From the NCBI GenBank assembly GCA_937875605.1, contig CALLXZ010000428.1, positions 1-11,479 on the forward strand: a stretch of DNA of 11,479 nt, written 5' to 3'. Below the pieces are notes generated by a model that did not search any database, was not told where the DNA came from, and saw nothing but the letters and a program-made list of their open reading frames with translations. The stretch comes from an uncultured Moheibacter sp. (GTDB lineage: Bacteria > Bacteroidota > Bacteroidia > Flavobacteriales > Weeksellaceae). Shown here piece after piece: positions 1-10,329 of the stretch. Numbering within the stretch: position 1 is the stretch's first letter; each line of letters opens with the position of its first letter. The position numbers and the translations under genes were made by a program.

Positions 1-1
1 T

Positions 2-31
2 AAAAAAGGAGAAAACTTTCCAGAATTCTCC
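2..31 (-). terminator. Rho-independent terminator of the beta-helix gene
   Basis: Read on the minus strand, GGAGAA (31-26) pairs with TTCTCC (13-8) around a 12-nt loop and is followed by a run of six T (7-2). It lies 25 nt after the stop codon of the minus-strand gene that ends at 56, so it fits as the end of that transcript. The stem is only 6 bp, so strength is uncertain. Confidence 0.6.
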
Positions 32-55
32 TCTTATCAATTTAAAAATTTAAAA

Positions 56-1858
56 TTATTGAACAATCAGTTTAACGGCTTTTGAAACTTTGCCGGAATC
101 CAGTTTCAAAATATAAATACCTGCCTGAATGTTCTGAGGTAAACTCAATTGAATAGTATTTCCTGAAAAATCACTTGAATAAACAACCTGTCCCGTAAGT
201 GAGATCAACGATAATTTCGAATTACCATCTTCATTACTAAGAATTGTCAATTCATTTCCTCTTTTTACAGGATTTGGATAAAAGGATAATTTACTTGCTG
301 AATTCAAATCGGAAACATTCATTCCTCCCTGGTATTCAAATGCTCCCAAATCAATCATCCCTCCATTTCCAAAGCCATAAACACGCGCATTACCAGCTAA
401 ATCCAGTGTATTTTCATCCAATCCGGTAAACAAATCATTATTTCCCGCATTTACGGCTGGAGAATTTTGCTGTAACGAGAAATCACCGTTTTCTGCATCT
501 GTAAAAATCGGATCTTCGTTAAAGATAACATTGTTACAATCTAAACCTGCCGGGCATTCTGCGTCTTGCAAAAGTGAATTATTAATTACAAATGTCGGGT
601 TGGGAGAACCGCTAATTGAAGATGTATTATCCCAAACAATTGAATTATTGAATTCAATGGGTATCCCTCCTTCTTCCTGATCGTACCAGACACCTAATGC
701 TCCACCTGTAGCAGATTCATTGCCATAAAAAGTTGAACTTTCTATTTTAAAGTTTATTTCTTTTTGTGAATCATAAAATAAAATAGCTCCTCCGTGCCCT
801 CCGGTTTTATTTCCTACAAAAAGGCAGTTCTGAAATAGTACGTCATTATCCAAACCATCTGCTACATATCCGATTGCTCCTCCGGCGGAATCTGCAAAAT
901 TTTCAATGAACGACACATTGTTCATCTCAAGACCTACCTGCACATAACTGTAAAAACCGCCTCCTTGTCCACCATTTCCTGTTCCGGTCGTGTTTTTATA
1001 AAAAGTTACGTTGTTTAAATCTATATGGCCATACTCCACTCCATACATACCTCCACCGGCTAAATCACCATAATTTTCTGCAATGTAGACATTGTTGAAA
1101 ACTGGGTTTGCATCTCTATTGTAAACACCTCCACCCCAAAATGCCCAACCATTGGTAATCTCCATATTTTCAAATGTGGGAGATGACTGATAATTAAAAA
1201 TCTGACCTCCCCAATAACCTTGGTTATTATCCACTTTCAAATTTCTAAAAAGCGGTGCAGAGGACCTTGTATTAATTGCACCTCCACCGTTATTTATTTC
1301 AATTTCATTTACAACCGGTCCACCGAAAATACTTCCGTCTCCCCTTCCATCCGTCAAAGTAAAACCATCCAAAAGTGCTTCTTCAACATCTCCTGCCGAA
1401 ATAACAATATGGTAAACGTTGTCGTAAATATCAGCTTCATCACCTATATTCCCTGAAAGAATAGTTGCGTTGGCTTCCCAGTCCCGTTCCTCTAAAGAAG
1501 TTTCCGTCCCTGAAAATCCTCCATAAATCTGAACATTTTTAATCAGAACAAATGAATTGTCTCGGTCTCCGTTTGTCGTATATTCGGTGTCAGCTGCATC
1601 GTACAAAGGTTTGTAAGTTCCTTCTGCCACCCAAATCTGCAAAGGTTCATCTGCCGACCAAGTAGGCGACTGCTGATTCTCTCTTGCCCATTTCAAAGCA
1701 TCGGACAAATGTGCAATTGCATTTCCCCAACTGCTTCCGTCTCCATTTCCACCGCTTACGTTTTGATTAACAAATAAAACATTATCTTCATTTGGAACTT
1801 GCGCATCCATTTGAGAAAATAAAAAAGTCCCTGCCAATAAAATAAAGTATTTCTTCAT
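56..1858 (-). CDS. Secreted right-handed beta-helix protein with anchor-Q region and T9SS type A sorting domain
   Basis: A 600-aa exported protein. Residues 1-19 are a signal peptide (MKKYFILL..., cleavage likely after MDA before Gln20). Residues 30-85 hold the FVNQNVSGGNGDGSSWGNA block typical of the start of pectin-lyase-like beta-helices, and about 150-410 consist of short GG- and N-rich repeats (GGAI, GGGVYN, GGGMYG, GGGFYS, GGAIGY, GGAILF, GGALGV), one per helical coil. Residues 465-507 (SPAVNAGNND ... DLAGNARVYG ... IDLGAFEYQ) resemble the choice-of-anchor Q region. Residues 522-600 are a T9SS type A domain (FYPNP at 526-530, then LTGQVVYS and GIYILKL), predicting export through the type IX system and attachment or release at the surface. 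The ligand is unknown; related folds bind or cleave polysaccharide, but no catalytic residues can be assigned. The open frame extends to 1915, but the ATG at 1858 is chosen because it opens directly on the signal peptide. Probably transcribed alone. Confidence 0.9.
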   Translation of the reverse strand: MKKYFILLAGTFLFSQMDAQVPNEDNVLFVNQNVSGGNGDGSSWGNAIAHLSDALKWARENQQSPTWSADEPLQIWVAEGTYKPLYDAADTEYTTNGDRDNSFVLIKNVQIYGGFSGTETSLEERDWEANATILSGNIGDEADIYDNVYHIVISAGDVEEALLDGFTLTDGRGDGSIFGGPVVNEIEINNGGGAINTRSSAPLFRNLKVDNNQGYWGGQIFNYQSSPTFENMEITNGWAFWGGGVYNRDANPVFNNVYIAENYGDLAGGGMYGVEYGHIDLNNVTFYKNTTGTGNGGQGGGFYSYVQVGLEMNNVSFIENFADSAGGAIGYVADGLDNDVLFQNCLFVGNKTGGHGGAILFYDSQKEINFKIESSTFYGNESATGGALGVWYDQEEGGIPIEFNNSIVWDNTSSISGSPNPTFVINNSLLQDAECPAGLDCNNVIFNEDPIFTDAENGDFSLQQNSPAVNAGNNDLFTGLDENTLDLAGNARVYGFGNGGMIDLGAFEYQGGMNVSDLNSASKLSFYPNPVKRGNELTILSNEDGNSKLSLISLTGQVVYSSDFSGNTIQLSLPQNIQAGIYILKLDSGKVSKAVKLIVQ

Positions 1859-1881
1859 GTGATTAAAAATTTCTACTAACG

Positions 1882-1910
1882 TAAAAATAGAAATTAAAAA
1901 ACCTTTGAAA
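1882..1910 (-). promoter_or_regulatory. Candidate promoter of the beta-helix gene
   Basis: On the minus strand TATTTTTA (1889-1882) resembles the Bacteroidota -7 box TAnnTTTG with the last base changed. TTTC (1910-1907) lies 17 nt upstream in place of the -33 TTTG. The box ends 23 nt before the ATG at 1858. Both elements deviate from consensus in AT-rich DNA, so this is only a candidate. An imperfect 11-bp direct repeat adjoins the -33 element on its upstream side. Confidence 0.3.
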
Positions 1911-1931
1911 ATCAACTCACATTTAACTCAC
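1910..1931 (-). repeat. 11-bp tandem direct repeat upstream of the candidate promoter
   Basis: On the minus strand GTGAGTTAAAT (1931-1921) is followed at once by GTGAGTTGATT (1920-1910), with 9 of 11 positions identical and the GTGAGTT core exact. The period equals about one DNA helical turn and the repeat sits just upstream of the candidate -33 element, the usual place for an activator. The repeat is seen directly; a role as operator is inferred. Confidence 0.45.
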
Positions 1932-2021
1932 AAGACTAAATTTGTTTTACAAAAATTTGATTATGAGCGCTTTAAAATTAAACTATGAAATTGAATTCCA
2001 AATTTAGTTCAACTACAAAAA

Positions 2022-3467
2022 TCATCCAGCGATTTCTTTTACCCAATTCTGTAAAGATCGTTCGGATGAAATATTCAATTTTTTCCGAAGCAAATACCGG
2101 TTATTTTCAACGGAACGATAATGAAGATTTTTGTATCGCGCAATTTCTTTACTGGAAAGATTTAACCTGATCATCGCCAATAATTCCAGATCTGATTGAG
2201 ATAATTCAGAATTTATTTTTTGCAATCCGGAAATAAAATCAGGATATTCTTTTTCAAATTCAGACAGGAATAAAGAATTTTCCTTCTTTATAAGTTCTAT
2301 GAATCTTGCATAGTGTTGAGATGTGATGTGTAATTTCCCCACTTCAGGAGTAACCCGTTCAGGAGCTCTATTTTTGTAGTACATAAAAATCAGAAGTATC
2401 GCCAATACAATAATCAATACTAATAAAATCCATATTATGAGCAACTTACTCGATTTAAGATTGGATTGTTCTAATTTGTTGGAAGATTCTGCTATGTTTA
2501 ATAAGGACTTGTTTTTACTTTCCATCAACTGGAATTTGTATTCGTTCAACGCTCTTTTGTACTCTTCTCGTAAAACCACATCGCCTACTTGATCATATGT
2601 ATCGATTAAACCCACATAGAGTTCTTCCACATTTTCATAATGCTTGTTGTCTTTTATTTTTTCAGCTTCTTTGTAATATTTCAGGGCTCCTTCCAAATCA
2701 CCGTTCTCTTTACGGGAATTTCCTAAAACGACATAATTCAGGAATCCAAAAAAGCCATGAATCAATTCATCTTCCGAAATCAAATCCATACTTTTTTGGG
2801 CATAGAGTTCCGCAGAATCCGCATTCTTAATATTGTTATATGCCCCTCCTAAATTGGCATAATCCATTACCAGAGCAATCCTCTTTTCGTTTTCGTCCGA
2901 AACTTTCTCATGCACTTCTGCAGAAATTTTCAACGCTTGGATTGCATTAAATTTTTCACCTTTTTTGGTATAAATATTGGCAATTTCGGCATAGAAATCA
3001 CCTTTTTCCATTAACACATCCGAATTCTGAACTTTAGCATTGTCCAGTATTTCCAGCCCTTCCTGAAGAACTTCTTTCGCGCGGTCATACAATTCATTAA
3101 AAATCAAACTTCGCGCTTGAAATTTATATCCACGTGCTTCGAAAATTAAATGATTATACTTCTTTGCTTTTTTTTGTAATTCTAAAGAAGAATTGTACAT
3201 TTTTTCAAAATCATTCAGAAGAGAATAATAATACGTTTTGTTTGAAATTAATTGAAGCTCTAAACTATCTTTGTTCTGTAATTCAGCTTGTTTAATCAGA
3301 TTATCAATTTCATATAAAGCAACTTCCGGATTTGACTTAAAATTTTCTTCATTTTCCTTTACTAATTCTTCTAAGCTTTTCAGCTTTTTAGAATCATCTA
3401 TCTGGGCTGAAATGAATTGAATTCCACCCAATAAAAAAGAAACCAACAAAACAACTCGTACAAACAT
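2022..3467 (-). CDS. TPR-repeat, single-span membrane protein with C-terminal LuxR-type HTH (putative membrane-bound regulator)
   Basis: A 481-aa protein. Residues 1-22 form a signal peptide or N-terminal anchor (MFVRVVLLVSFLLGG ... SAQ). About 25-325 are helical with TPR-like units (for example NLGGAYNNIKNADSAELYAQKSM and GDLEGALKYYKEAEKI). About 342-363 are one strong membrane span (LLIIWILLVLIIVLAILLIF). A short basic linker follows, then about 425-475 match a LuxR/GerE-type helix-turn-helix (LELLAMIRLNLSSKEIARYKNLHYRSVENNRYLLRKKL). The expected topology is TPRs in the periplasm and HTH in the cytoplasm. Proteins of this layout are common in Bacteroidota and are thought to be one-piece sensors, but ligand and target genes are unknown. 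No receiver or kinase domain is present. The start codon opens directly on the signal sequence. It is isolated from yidC by a strong terminator and lies 163 nt upstream of the beta-helix gene on the same strand, which makes that gene a possible but untested target. Confidence 0.85.
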   Translation of the reverse strand: MFVRVVLLVSFLLGGIQFISAQIDDSKKLKSLEELVKENEENFKSNPEVALYEIDNLIKQAELQNKDSLELQLISNKTYYYSLLNDFEKMYNSSLELQKKAKKYNHLIFEARGYKFQARSLIFNELYDRAKEVLQEGLEILDNAKVQNSDVLMEKGDFYAEIANIYTKKGEKFNAIQALKISAEVHEKVSDENEKRIALVMDYANLGGAYNNIKNADSAELYAQKSMDLISEDELIHGFFGFLNYVVLGNSRKENGDLEGALKYYKEAEKIKDNKHYENVEELYVGLIDTYDQVGDVVLREEYKRALNEYKFQLMESKNKSLLNIAESSNKLEQSNLKSSKLLIIWILLVLIIVLAILLIFMYYKNRAPERVTPEVGKLHITSQHYARFIELIKKENSLFLSEFEKEYPDFISGLQKINSELSQSDLELLAMIRLNLSSKEIARYKNLHYRSVENNRYLLRKKLNISSERSLQNWVKEIAG

Positions 3468-3495
3468 GATTCTTACAACTAAATCGAATTGTTTG

Positions 3496-3503
3496 TAAAG
3501 TTA
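3496..3503 (-). promoter_or_regulatory. Candidate -7 box of the TPR-HTH gene
   Basis: On the minus strand TAACTTTA (3503-3496) differs from TAnnTTTG only in the last base, and ends 28 nt before the ATG at 3467. A TTTC (3525-3522) lies 18 nt upstream as a weak -33. Evidence is positional and the match is imperfect. Confidence 0.25.
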
Positions 3504-3536
3504 GTTTTTTACCCATTTTATGAAAGCTAATTCCAG

Positions 3537-3571
3537 AAAAAAACCGGATTATAAGATAGTCCGGTTTTTTT
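3537..3571 (-). terminator. Strong Rho-independent terminator after yidC
   Basis: A run of A (3537-3542) with ACCGGA (3543-3548) pairs with TCCGGT (3560-3565) and a run of T (to 3571), giving a 6-bp GC-bearing stem extended by A-T pairs around an 11-nt loop. It lies 24 nt downstream of the yidC stop on the minus strand and has T-rich tails on both strands, so it would also stop plus-strand transcription. It separates the pyrG-yidC unit from the TPR-HTH gene. Confidence 0.85.
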
Positions 3572-3594
3572 ATATAAGTTTCTTTCAAAAAGAA

Positions 3595-7138
<3,544 letters not shown>

Positions 7139-7212
7139 TTATTGAGTTAATCTTCGCGAATCCTGACTTTGAGCTAAATAAATTCAAATCGGATTTAATT
7201 CGAGAAAATTAT

Positions 7213-7220
7213 TACATTTA
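7213..7220 (+). promoter_or_regulatory. Candidate -7 box of the secreted-protein gene
   Basis: TACATTTA differs from TAnnTTTG in the last base and ends 23 nt before the ATG at 7244, the same spacing as in front of two other T9SS cargo genes in this window. The -33 region has only TTTA (7194-7197). Confidence 0.3.
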
Positions 7221-7243
7221 GTGTATTCAAAATCATCTCATTT

Positions 7244-8326
7244 ATGACTAAAAATTTATCTCTTTTCAGCGTTTGCTGTTTTTTTATTTTCCAATTTGGT
7301 TTCGGACAAATTACCTACGAATCTTCTGATTTTTCCAACAATGGAGAAATGTACCCGGTTATCACGATTACTGATCTTACTGCTTATAATTTCACTCAAA
7401 CCGGAAGCAATTTTACATGGGATTTTAATTCGCTTCCCACTACAGATATAGAAAATTACGGATATGAAGATCCTAACAATTCTCCTTTTAAAAACACATG
7501 GTGTTTGTATCATTTCTATATTTTCAACTGTAATTCTATGTTTGATGAAAACTTTAATATGGGATTAAACAGCAATCAGACCATACAATTGGAAACCTTT
7601 ACGTTGGGCAATATTTATCAGCATTTGCACAAATCCAATTCAGAATTAGAAATGAAAATGTTGGGCGCTCATGTGGATTTTGAAGGAAATACTTTACCTG
7701 CGATTCTGGAATATTCAGATTCCGATGTTTTATTGCAATTCCCTATGAGTTTTAATAACAGCTTTTCAGACAACAATAGTATCAATATGGATTTCAACGA
7801 TTTAGGATATGATTTAATTATAGAATCCAACGGAACGAGAATTAATCAGGTAGAAGGCTACGGAGATTTGAAAATCCGGAATCATGTATTTGAAGATGTT
7901 TTAAAAGTGAAATCTTCTCTGACCCAATTTTTCAATGTGTATTTGGAAGGGCAACATACTGCGGTGGAATTACCAACCGTCACTTATTTTTGGTTTGATA
8001 AAAATTATGGAATTCCTGTATTAATGGTAACCGGAACAGAAGTGGAAGACGCATTTATCCCGGCAAGCATTTCGTATGTTTGGGTTGAATCCATGAATAC
8101 TTCTGATACTTCTTCGGGAAAGACAATTGTTTACCCCAACCCTACTTCGGGGAAAATCAACGTGCAATTAGAACCTAACGAAGAAATAAATTCGGTTCAG
8201 ATTGTAGATGCTTCCGGAAGAGTAGTAAGTCAAAATTTAGACACAACTCACTTGTCAAAAGGAACTTACATCTTAAAAATTCAAACTAATAAAAGACAGA
8301 TTTTGGAGAAAATTATAAGGAAATAA
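7244..8326 (+). CDS. Secreted T9SS type A sorting-domain protein of unknown function
   Basis: A 360-aa protein whose main domain I do not recognise. Residues 1-21 are a signal peptide (MTKNLSLFSVCCFFIFQFGFG, cleavage before Gln22). Residues 22-285 are rich in Asn, aromatic residues and alternating hydrophobics, suggesting beta structure. It opens with a QTGSNFTWDFNSLP stretch (51-64) of a kind I recall from uncharacterised flavobacterial secreted proteins. Cys87 and Cys96 are the only cysteines outside the signal peptide and could form a disulfide. Residues 294-360 are a T9SS type A domain (YPNP at 297-300, SVQIVDASGRVV, GTYILKI), so the protein should cross the outer membrane by the type IX system. 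No catalytic motif is visible. It is divergent from pyrG and convergent with the SRP RNA, whose 3' end lies within about 4 nt of the stop codon. No separate terminator is seen. Confidence 0.85.
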   Translation: MTKNLSLFSVCCFFIFQFGFGQITYESSDFSNNGEMYPVITITDLTAYNFTQTGSNFTWDFNSLPTTDIENYGYEDPNNSPFKNTWCLYHFYIFNCNSMFDENFNMGLNSNQTIQLETFTLGNIYQHLHKSNSELEMKMLGAHVDFEGNTLPAILEYSDSDVLLQFPMSFNNSFSDNNSINMDFNDLGYDLIIESNGTRINQVEGYGDLKIRNHVFEDVLKVKSSLTQFFNVYLEGQHTAVELPTVTYFWFDKNYGIPVLMVTGTEVEDAFIPASISYVWVESMNTSDTSSGKTIVYPNPTSGKINVQLEPNEEINSVQIVDASGRVVSQNLDTTHLSKGTYILKIQTNKRQILEKIIRK

Positions 8327-8336
8327 AAAAGGCAAG
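8325..8336 (-). terminator. 3' end and terminator of SRP RNA
   Basis: On the minus strand CTTGCC, the 3' strand of the RNA's closing helix, is followed directly by six T (8330-8325). The RNA's own end-to-end helix therefore probably serves as an intrinsic terminator. The T-run overlaps the stop codon of the opposing gene ending at 8326. Confidence 0.6.
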
Positions 8337-8425
8337 CTGACTACATCACACCGCTACGACCGGATACCCTTGCTGCGTTCCCGCCCTGGGGGATTGACCA
8401 GGAGCTGGTTGTGTAGGACTTGCCC
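8331..8425 (-). ncRNA. ffs: Signal recognition particle RNA, small bacterial (4.5S) type
   Basis: Read on the minus strand, this region has the SRP RNA core: GGTCAATCCCCCAGG, then GCG-GGAA-CGC with the GGAA tetraloop at 8381-8378, then AGCAAGGG. This is the helix 8 domain bound by Ffh. Outer helices also form: GGCAAG (8424-8419) pairs with CTTGCC (8336-8331), and CTACA near the 5' end pairs with TGTAG near the 3' end. About 95 nt is slightly shorter than E. coli 4.5S RNA (114 nt) and lacks Alu helices, as expected for the small type. With Ffh and FtsY it targets nascent membrane proteins to SecYEG and YidC. A strong promoter lies just upstream, and a T-run follows the closing helix. The ends are inferred from the pairing and could shift by a few bases. 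Confidence 0.95.
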
Positions 8426-8429
8426 GATG

Positions 8430-8458
8430 CAAAGGTACAATTATTTTACATTTTCAAA
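8430..8458 (-). promoter_or_regulatory. Promoter of the SRP RNA
   Basis: On the minus strand TTTG (8458-8455), a 17-nt spacer and TACCTTTG (8437-8430) match both elements of the Bacteroidota primary-sigma promoter (-33 TTTG, -7 TAnnTTTG). The predicted RNA 5' end, GGGCAAG at 8425, starts 4 nt after the -7 box, as expected. This is the best promoter match I found in the window. Confidence 0.8.
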
Positions 8459-8531
8459 AATTTATAACAATTTCTTATCATGAAAAAAATCAATATGGAA
8501 CTAATTTCTATGTTAGCAATTTGATTTCCAC

Positions 8532-8539
8532 TAAATTTG
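8532..8539 (+). promoter_or_regulatory. Candidate -7 box of lnt, very close to the ATG
   Basis: TAAATTTG matches TAnnTTTG exactly and is followed by CA, as at pyrG and ffs. It ends only 5 nt before the lnt ATG at 8545, so the transcript would be leaderless or nearly so. No clear -33 TTTG is at the expected distance: one at 8520-8523 is too close, and TTTC at 8505-8508 is 23 nt away. Confidence 0.45.
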
Positions 8540-8544
8540 CACTT

Positions 8545-10206
8545 ATGTTAAAATTTGTTTTATACGCCATCGTTTCTGGTGTGCTTCTGGCTTTAGGCTG
8601 GCCATCTCATGGATTTCCTATTTTATTGTTTTTTGGATTTGTGCCGCTTTTATTTGCCGAAAATAAAATCGCTCAGATGACCGATGTAAAACGAAAAGGG
8701 CTGAAGATTTTCGGATTGGCTTATTTGGCATTTTTTATATGGAATGCAATCGGTATCTGGTGGCTACATTATGCGCAGGAACTCAACTCATATGGGCAAT
8801 GGCAGAATTCATGGACAGCTTATCTGTTTCCGGTCATCGCCAATGCTTTTCTGATGGCGATTGTATTTCAACTGTATCATTGGGTAAAATCCAAAGCAGG
8901 GAATTTTTATGGAATTCCTTTTCTACCAGCCATTTGGATGTGTTTTGAAAAATTTCATTTGAACTGGGAAATGACTTGGCCGTGGTTTAATCTGGGTAAT
9001 GGATTTGCCAATTATCCCAAATGGATTCAGTGGTATGAATATACGGGAACTTTTGGCGGAACCCTTTGGGTGCTGATTGGGAATTTAATAATTTTCTATT
9101 TCCTGTATGCTTATTTGAATTTAAAAGAAAAAAAATATTTACATAAATTAATTATTTATGGATTTTTATGGATTGCCATTCCAATCGGTATTTCCTATGG
9201 AATTTATCATTCGTATGAAGAAAAAGGAGAAGAAATTACCGCCATGGTTTTACAGCCTGCACTCGATCCATACACCGAAAAATACAACAAAAGTTCCTTT
9301 CAGATTGTAAGTGAACTAATTCAACTGACGAATGAAAACATAAAAACGGAAGTTCAATTTGTAGTAGCTCCGGAAACGGCTTTTCCGGGCCCCGGACCGG
9401 GGTTGAACATTGACAAATTGGGCTCAGATTATCTTTTAAACCAATTCAAAAATAATTTCAGCCGTTATCCTGAAACAACATTTGTTTCGGGCGTGGAATT
9501 GATGCGGTTTTATCCGTACGAAAAATTGGCGAGTGCAACTGCTTCGAAATATGGCAATTCAGATATGTGGGTAGATGTGACCAACTCGGCTATTCAGTTA
9601 AACCCCAAAGATTCTATTCAATATTACCACAAATCAAAATTGGTGGTCGGCGTAGAACATTTTCCATACATGTCGGTTTTAAAACCAGTCATTGGCGATC
9701 TCATGCTGAATTTTGGAGGAACCGTCCGAACCCATTTAACGCAAGAAGATCGTTCTGTCTTTCGAAATTCCTTTAACAAAGCGGTCATTGCTCCGATTAT
9801 TTGTTATGAATCGATTTATGGAGAATTCACAACGGGTTATGTGAAAAACGGTGCTAATGTATTATTTATCATGACCAATGATAGTTGGTGGGGAAATTCG
9901 GACGGACACAAAGAACTTTTATTATTTGGAAATTTGCGCGCGATTGAAACCCGACGGGACATCGTTCGTTCTGCGAATTCAGGTGTTTCAGCATTTATCA
10001 ATCAAAAGGGAAAGATCACCTCTTCTCTGGAATATGAAAAAAAGGGCGCTTTAATCGGTAAAGCAAGATTAAATGAGGAATTAACCTTCTATACGCAGCA
10101 TGGAGATTATTTAGCAAAAATCGCTTTAATGCTTACTGGTATTTTGCTTGGATATACGATTGCATGGGAAATTTTAAATAGAAGGAAAAGAAAATTGAAA
10201 AATTAA
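8545..10206 (+). CDS. lnt: Apolipoprotein N-acyltransferase
   Basis: A 553-aa inner-membrane enzyme that transfers an acyl chain from phospholipid to the N-terminal cysteine of apolipoproteins, the last step of lipoprotein maturation. Hydrophobic spans fill the first 220 residues (near 4-22, 25-40, 57-76, 90-114, 122-138, 172-192 and 202-222), with a final span near 523-543. Between them lies a periplasmic nitrilase-fold domain (about 230-515). The catalytic Glu-Lys-Cys triad is visible as Glu277 (VVAPETAFPG), Lys363 (YYHKSKLV) and Cys420 (PIICYESIYG). Glu371 (VGVEHFPY) matches the essential glutamate of PFGEYVP in E. coli. MTNDSWWGNSDGH and NLRAIETRRDIVRSANSGVS complete the signature. An upstream TTG at 8521 is in frame, but the ATG at 8545 is chosen because the hydrophobic N terminus starts there and the -7 box lies between the two. 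It is transcribed away from ffs; no strong terminator is seen after it. Confidence 0.95.
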   Translation: MLKFVLYAIVSGVLLALGWPSHGFPILLFFGFVPLLFAENKIAQMTDVKRKGLKIFGLAYLAFFIWNAIGIWWLHYAQELNSYGQWQNSWTAYLFPVIANAFLMAIVFQLYHWVKSKAGNFYGIPFLPAIWMCFEKFHLNWEMTWPWFNLGNGFANYPKWIQWYEYTGTFGGTLWVLIGNLIIFYFLYAYLNLKEKKYLHKLIIYGFLWIAIPIGISYGIYHSYEEKGEEITAMVLQPALDPYTEKYNKSSFQIVSELIQLTNENIKTEVQFVVAPETAFPGPGPGLNIDKLGSDYLLNQFKNNFSRYPETTFVSGVELMRFYPYEKLASATASKYGNSDMWVDVTNSAIQLNPKDSIQYYHKSKLVVGVEHFPYMSVLKPVIGDLMLNFGGTVRTHLTQEDRSVFRNSFNKAVIAPIICYESIYGEFTTGYVKNGANVLFIMTNDSWWGNSDGHKELLLFGNLRAIETRRDIVRSANSGVSAFINQKGKITSSLEYEKKGALIGKARLNEELTFYTQHGDYLAKIALMLTGILLGYTIAWEILNRRKRKLKN

Positions 10207-10267
10207 AATTTAGACATTTAGATTGATATTTAATAACTTAGAAAAAACATATTTTATTTAATTTTCT

Positions 10268-10284
10268 ATAAAATATAATTTTAT
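10268..10284. repeat. AT-only perfect inverted repeat upstream of the thioredoxin-like gene
   Basis: ATAAAAT, 3-nt centre ATA, ATTTTAT: a perfect 7+3+7 inverted repeat, 15 nt before the candidate -7 box and overlapping the -33 region. It could be an operator or simply chance in a very AT-rich stretch. Confidence 0.3.
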
Positions 10285-10299
10285 GTTAATTTTTTTTGA

Positions 10300-10307
10300 T
10301 ATTTTTA
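10300..10307 (+). promoter_or_regulatory. Candidate -7 box of the thioredoxin-like gene
   Basis: TATTTTTA is the same octamer as the candidate box of the beta-helix gene, with 22 nt to the ATG at 10330. It differs from TAnnTTTG in the last base. TTTT or TTTA (10279-10283) lies near the -33 position. Confidence 0.3.
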
Positions 10308-10329
10308 CTTAAATTCAAAAAATTAACAC

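Noticed and set aside
150..1400. Repeated GG/N-rich segments in the beta-helix gene as a DNA repeat or CRISPR-like array
   Set aside because: The similarity is at the protein level (one motif per helical coil) with divergent codons; no conserved DNA repeat unit is present.
1859..1915. In-frame extension of the beta-helix protein to an upstream Met
   Set aside because: It would place 19 residues before a normal signal peptide and would include the candidate promoter; the ATG at 1858 fits better.
1904..1944. Plus-strand TAAATTTG (1937-1944) with TTTG (1904-1907), a possible antisense promoter
   Set aside because: The spacer is 29 nt, far from the usual length, and no plus-strand gene follows; it would only read antisense into the TPR-HTH gene.
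1981..2009. Hairpin AACTA/TAGTT after the TPR-HTH gene as a terminator
   Set aside because: The stem is all A-T apart from one G-C pair, has a bulge, and its T tract is interrupted; too weak to call.
3394..3588. Small minus-strand open frame over the start of the TPR-HTH gene and the terminator
   Set aside because: It overlaps the real gene in another frame, spans the terminator hairpin and has no recognisable protein features.
8331..8425. Plus-strand riboswitch or leader for lnt
   Set aside because: The GGAA tetraloop, core sequence and promoter all read correctly on the minus strand as SRP RNA.
8521..8544. TTG start for Lnt eight codons upstream
   Set aside because: A perfect -7 box lies between this TTG and the ATG at 8545, and the family N terminus starts at the ATG.
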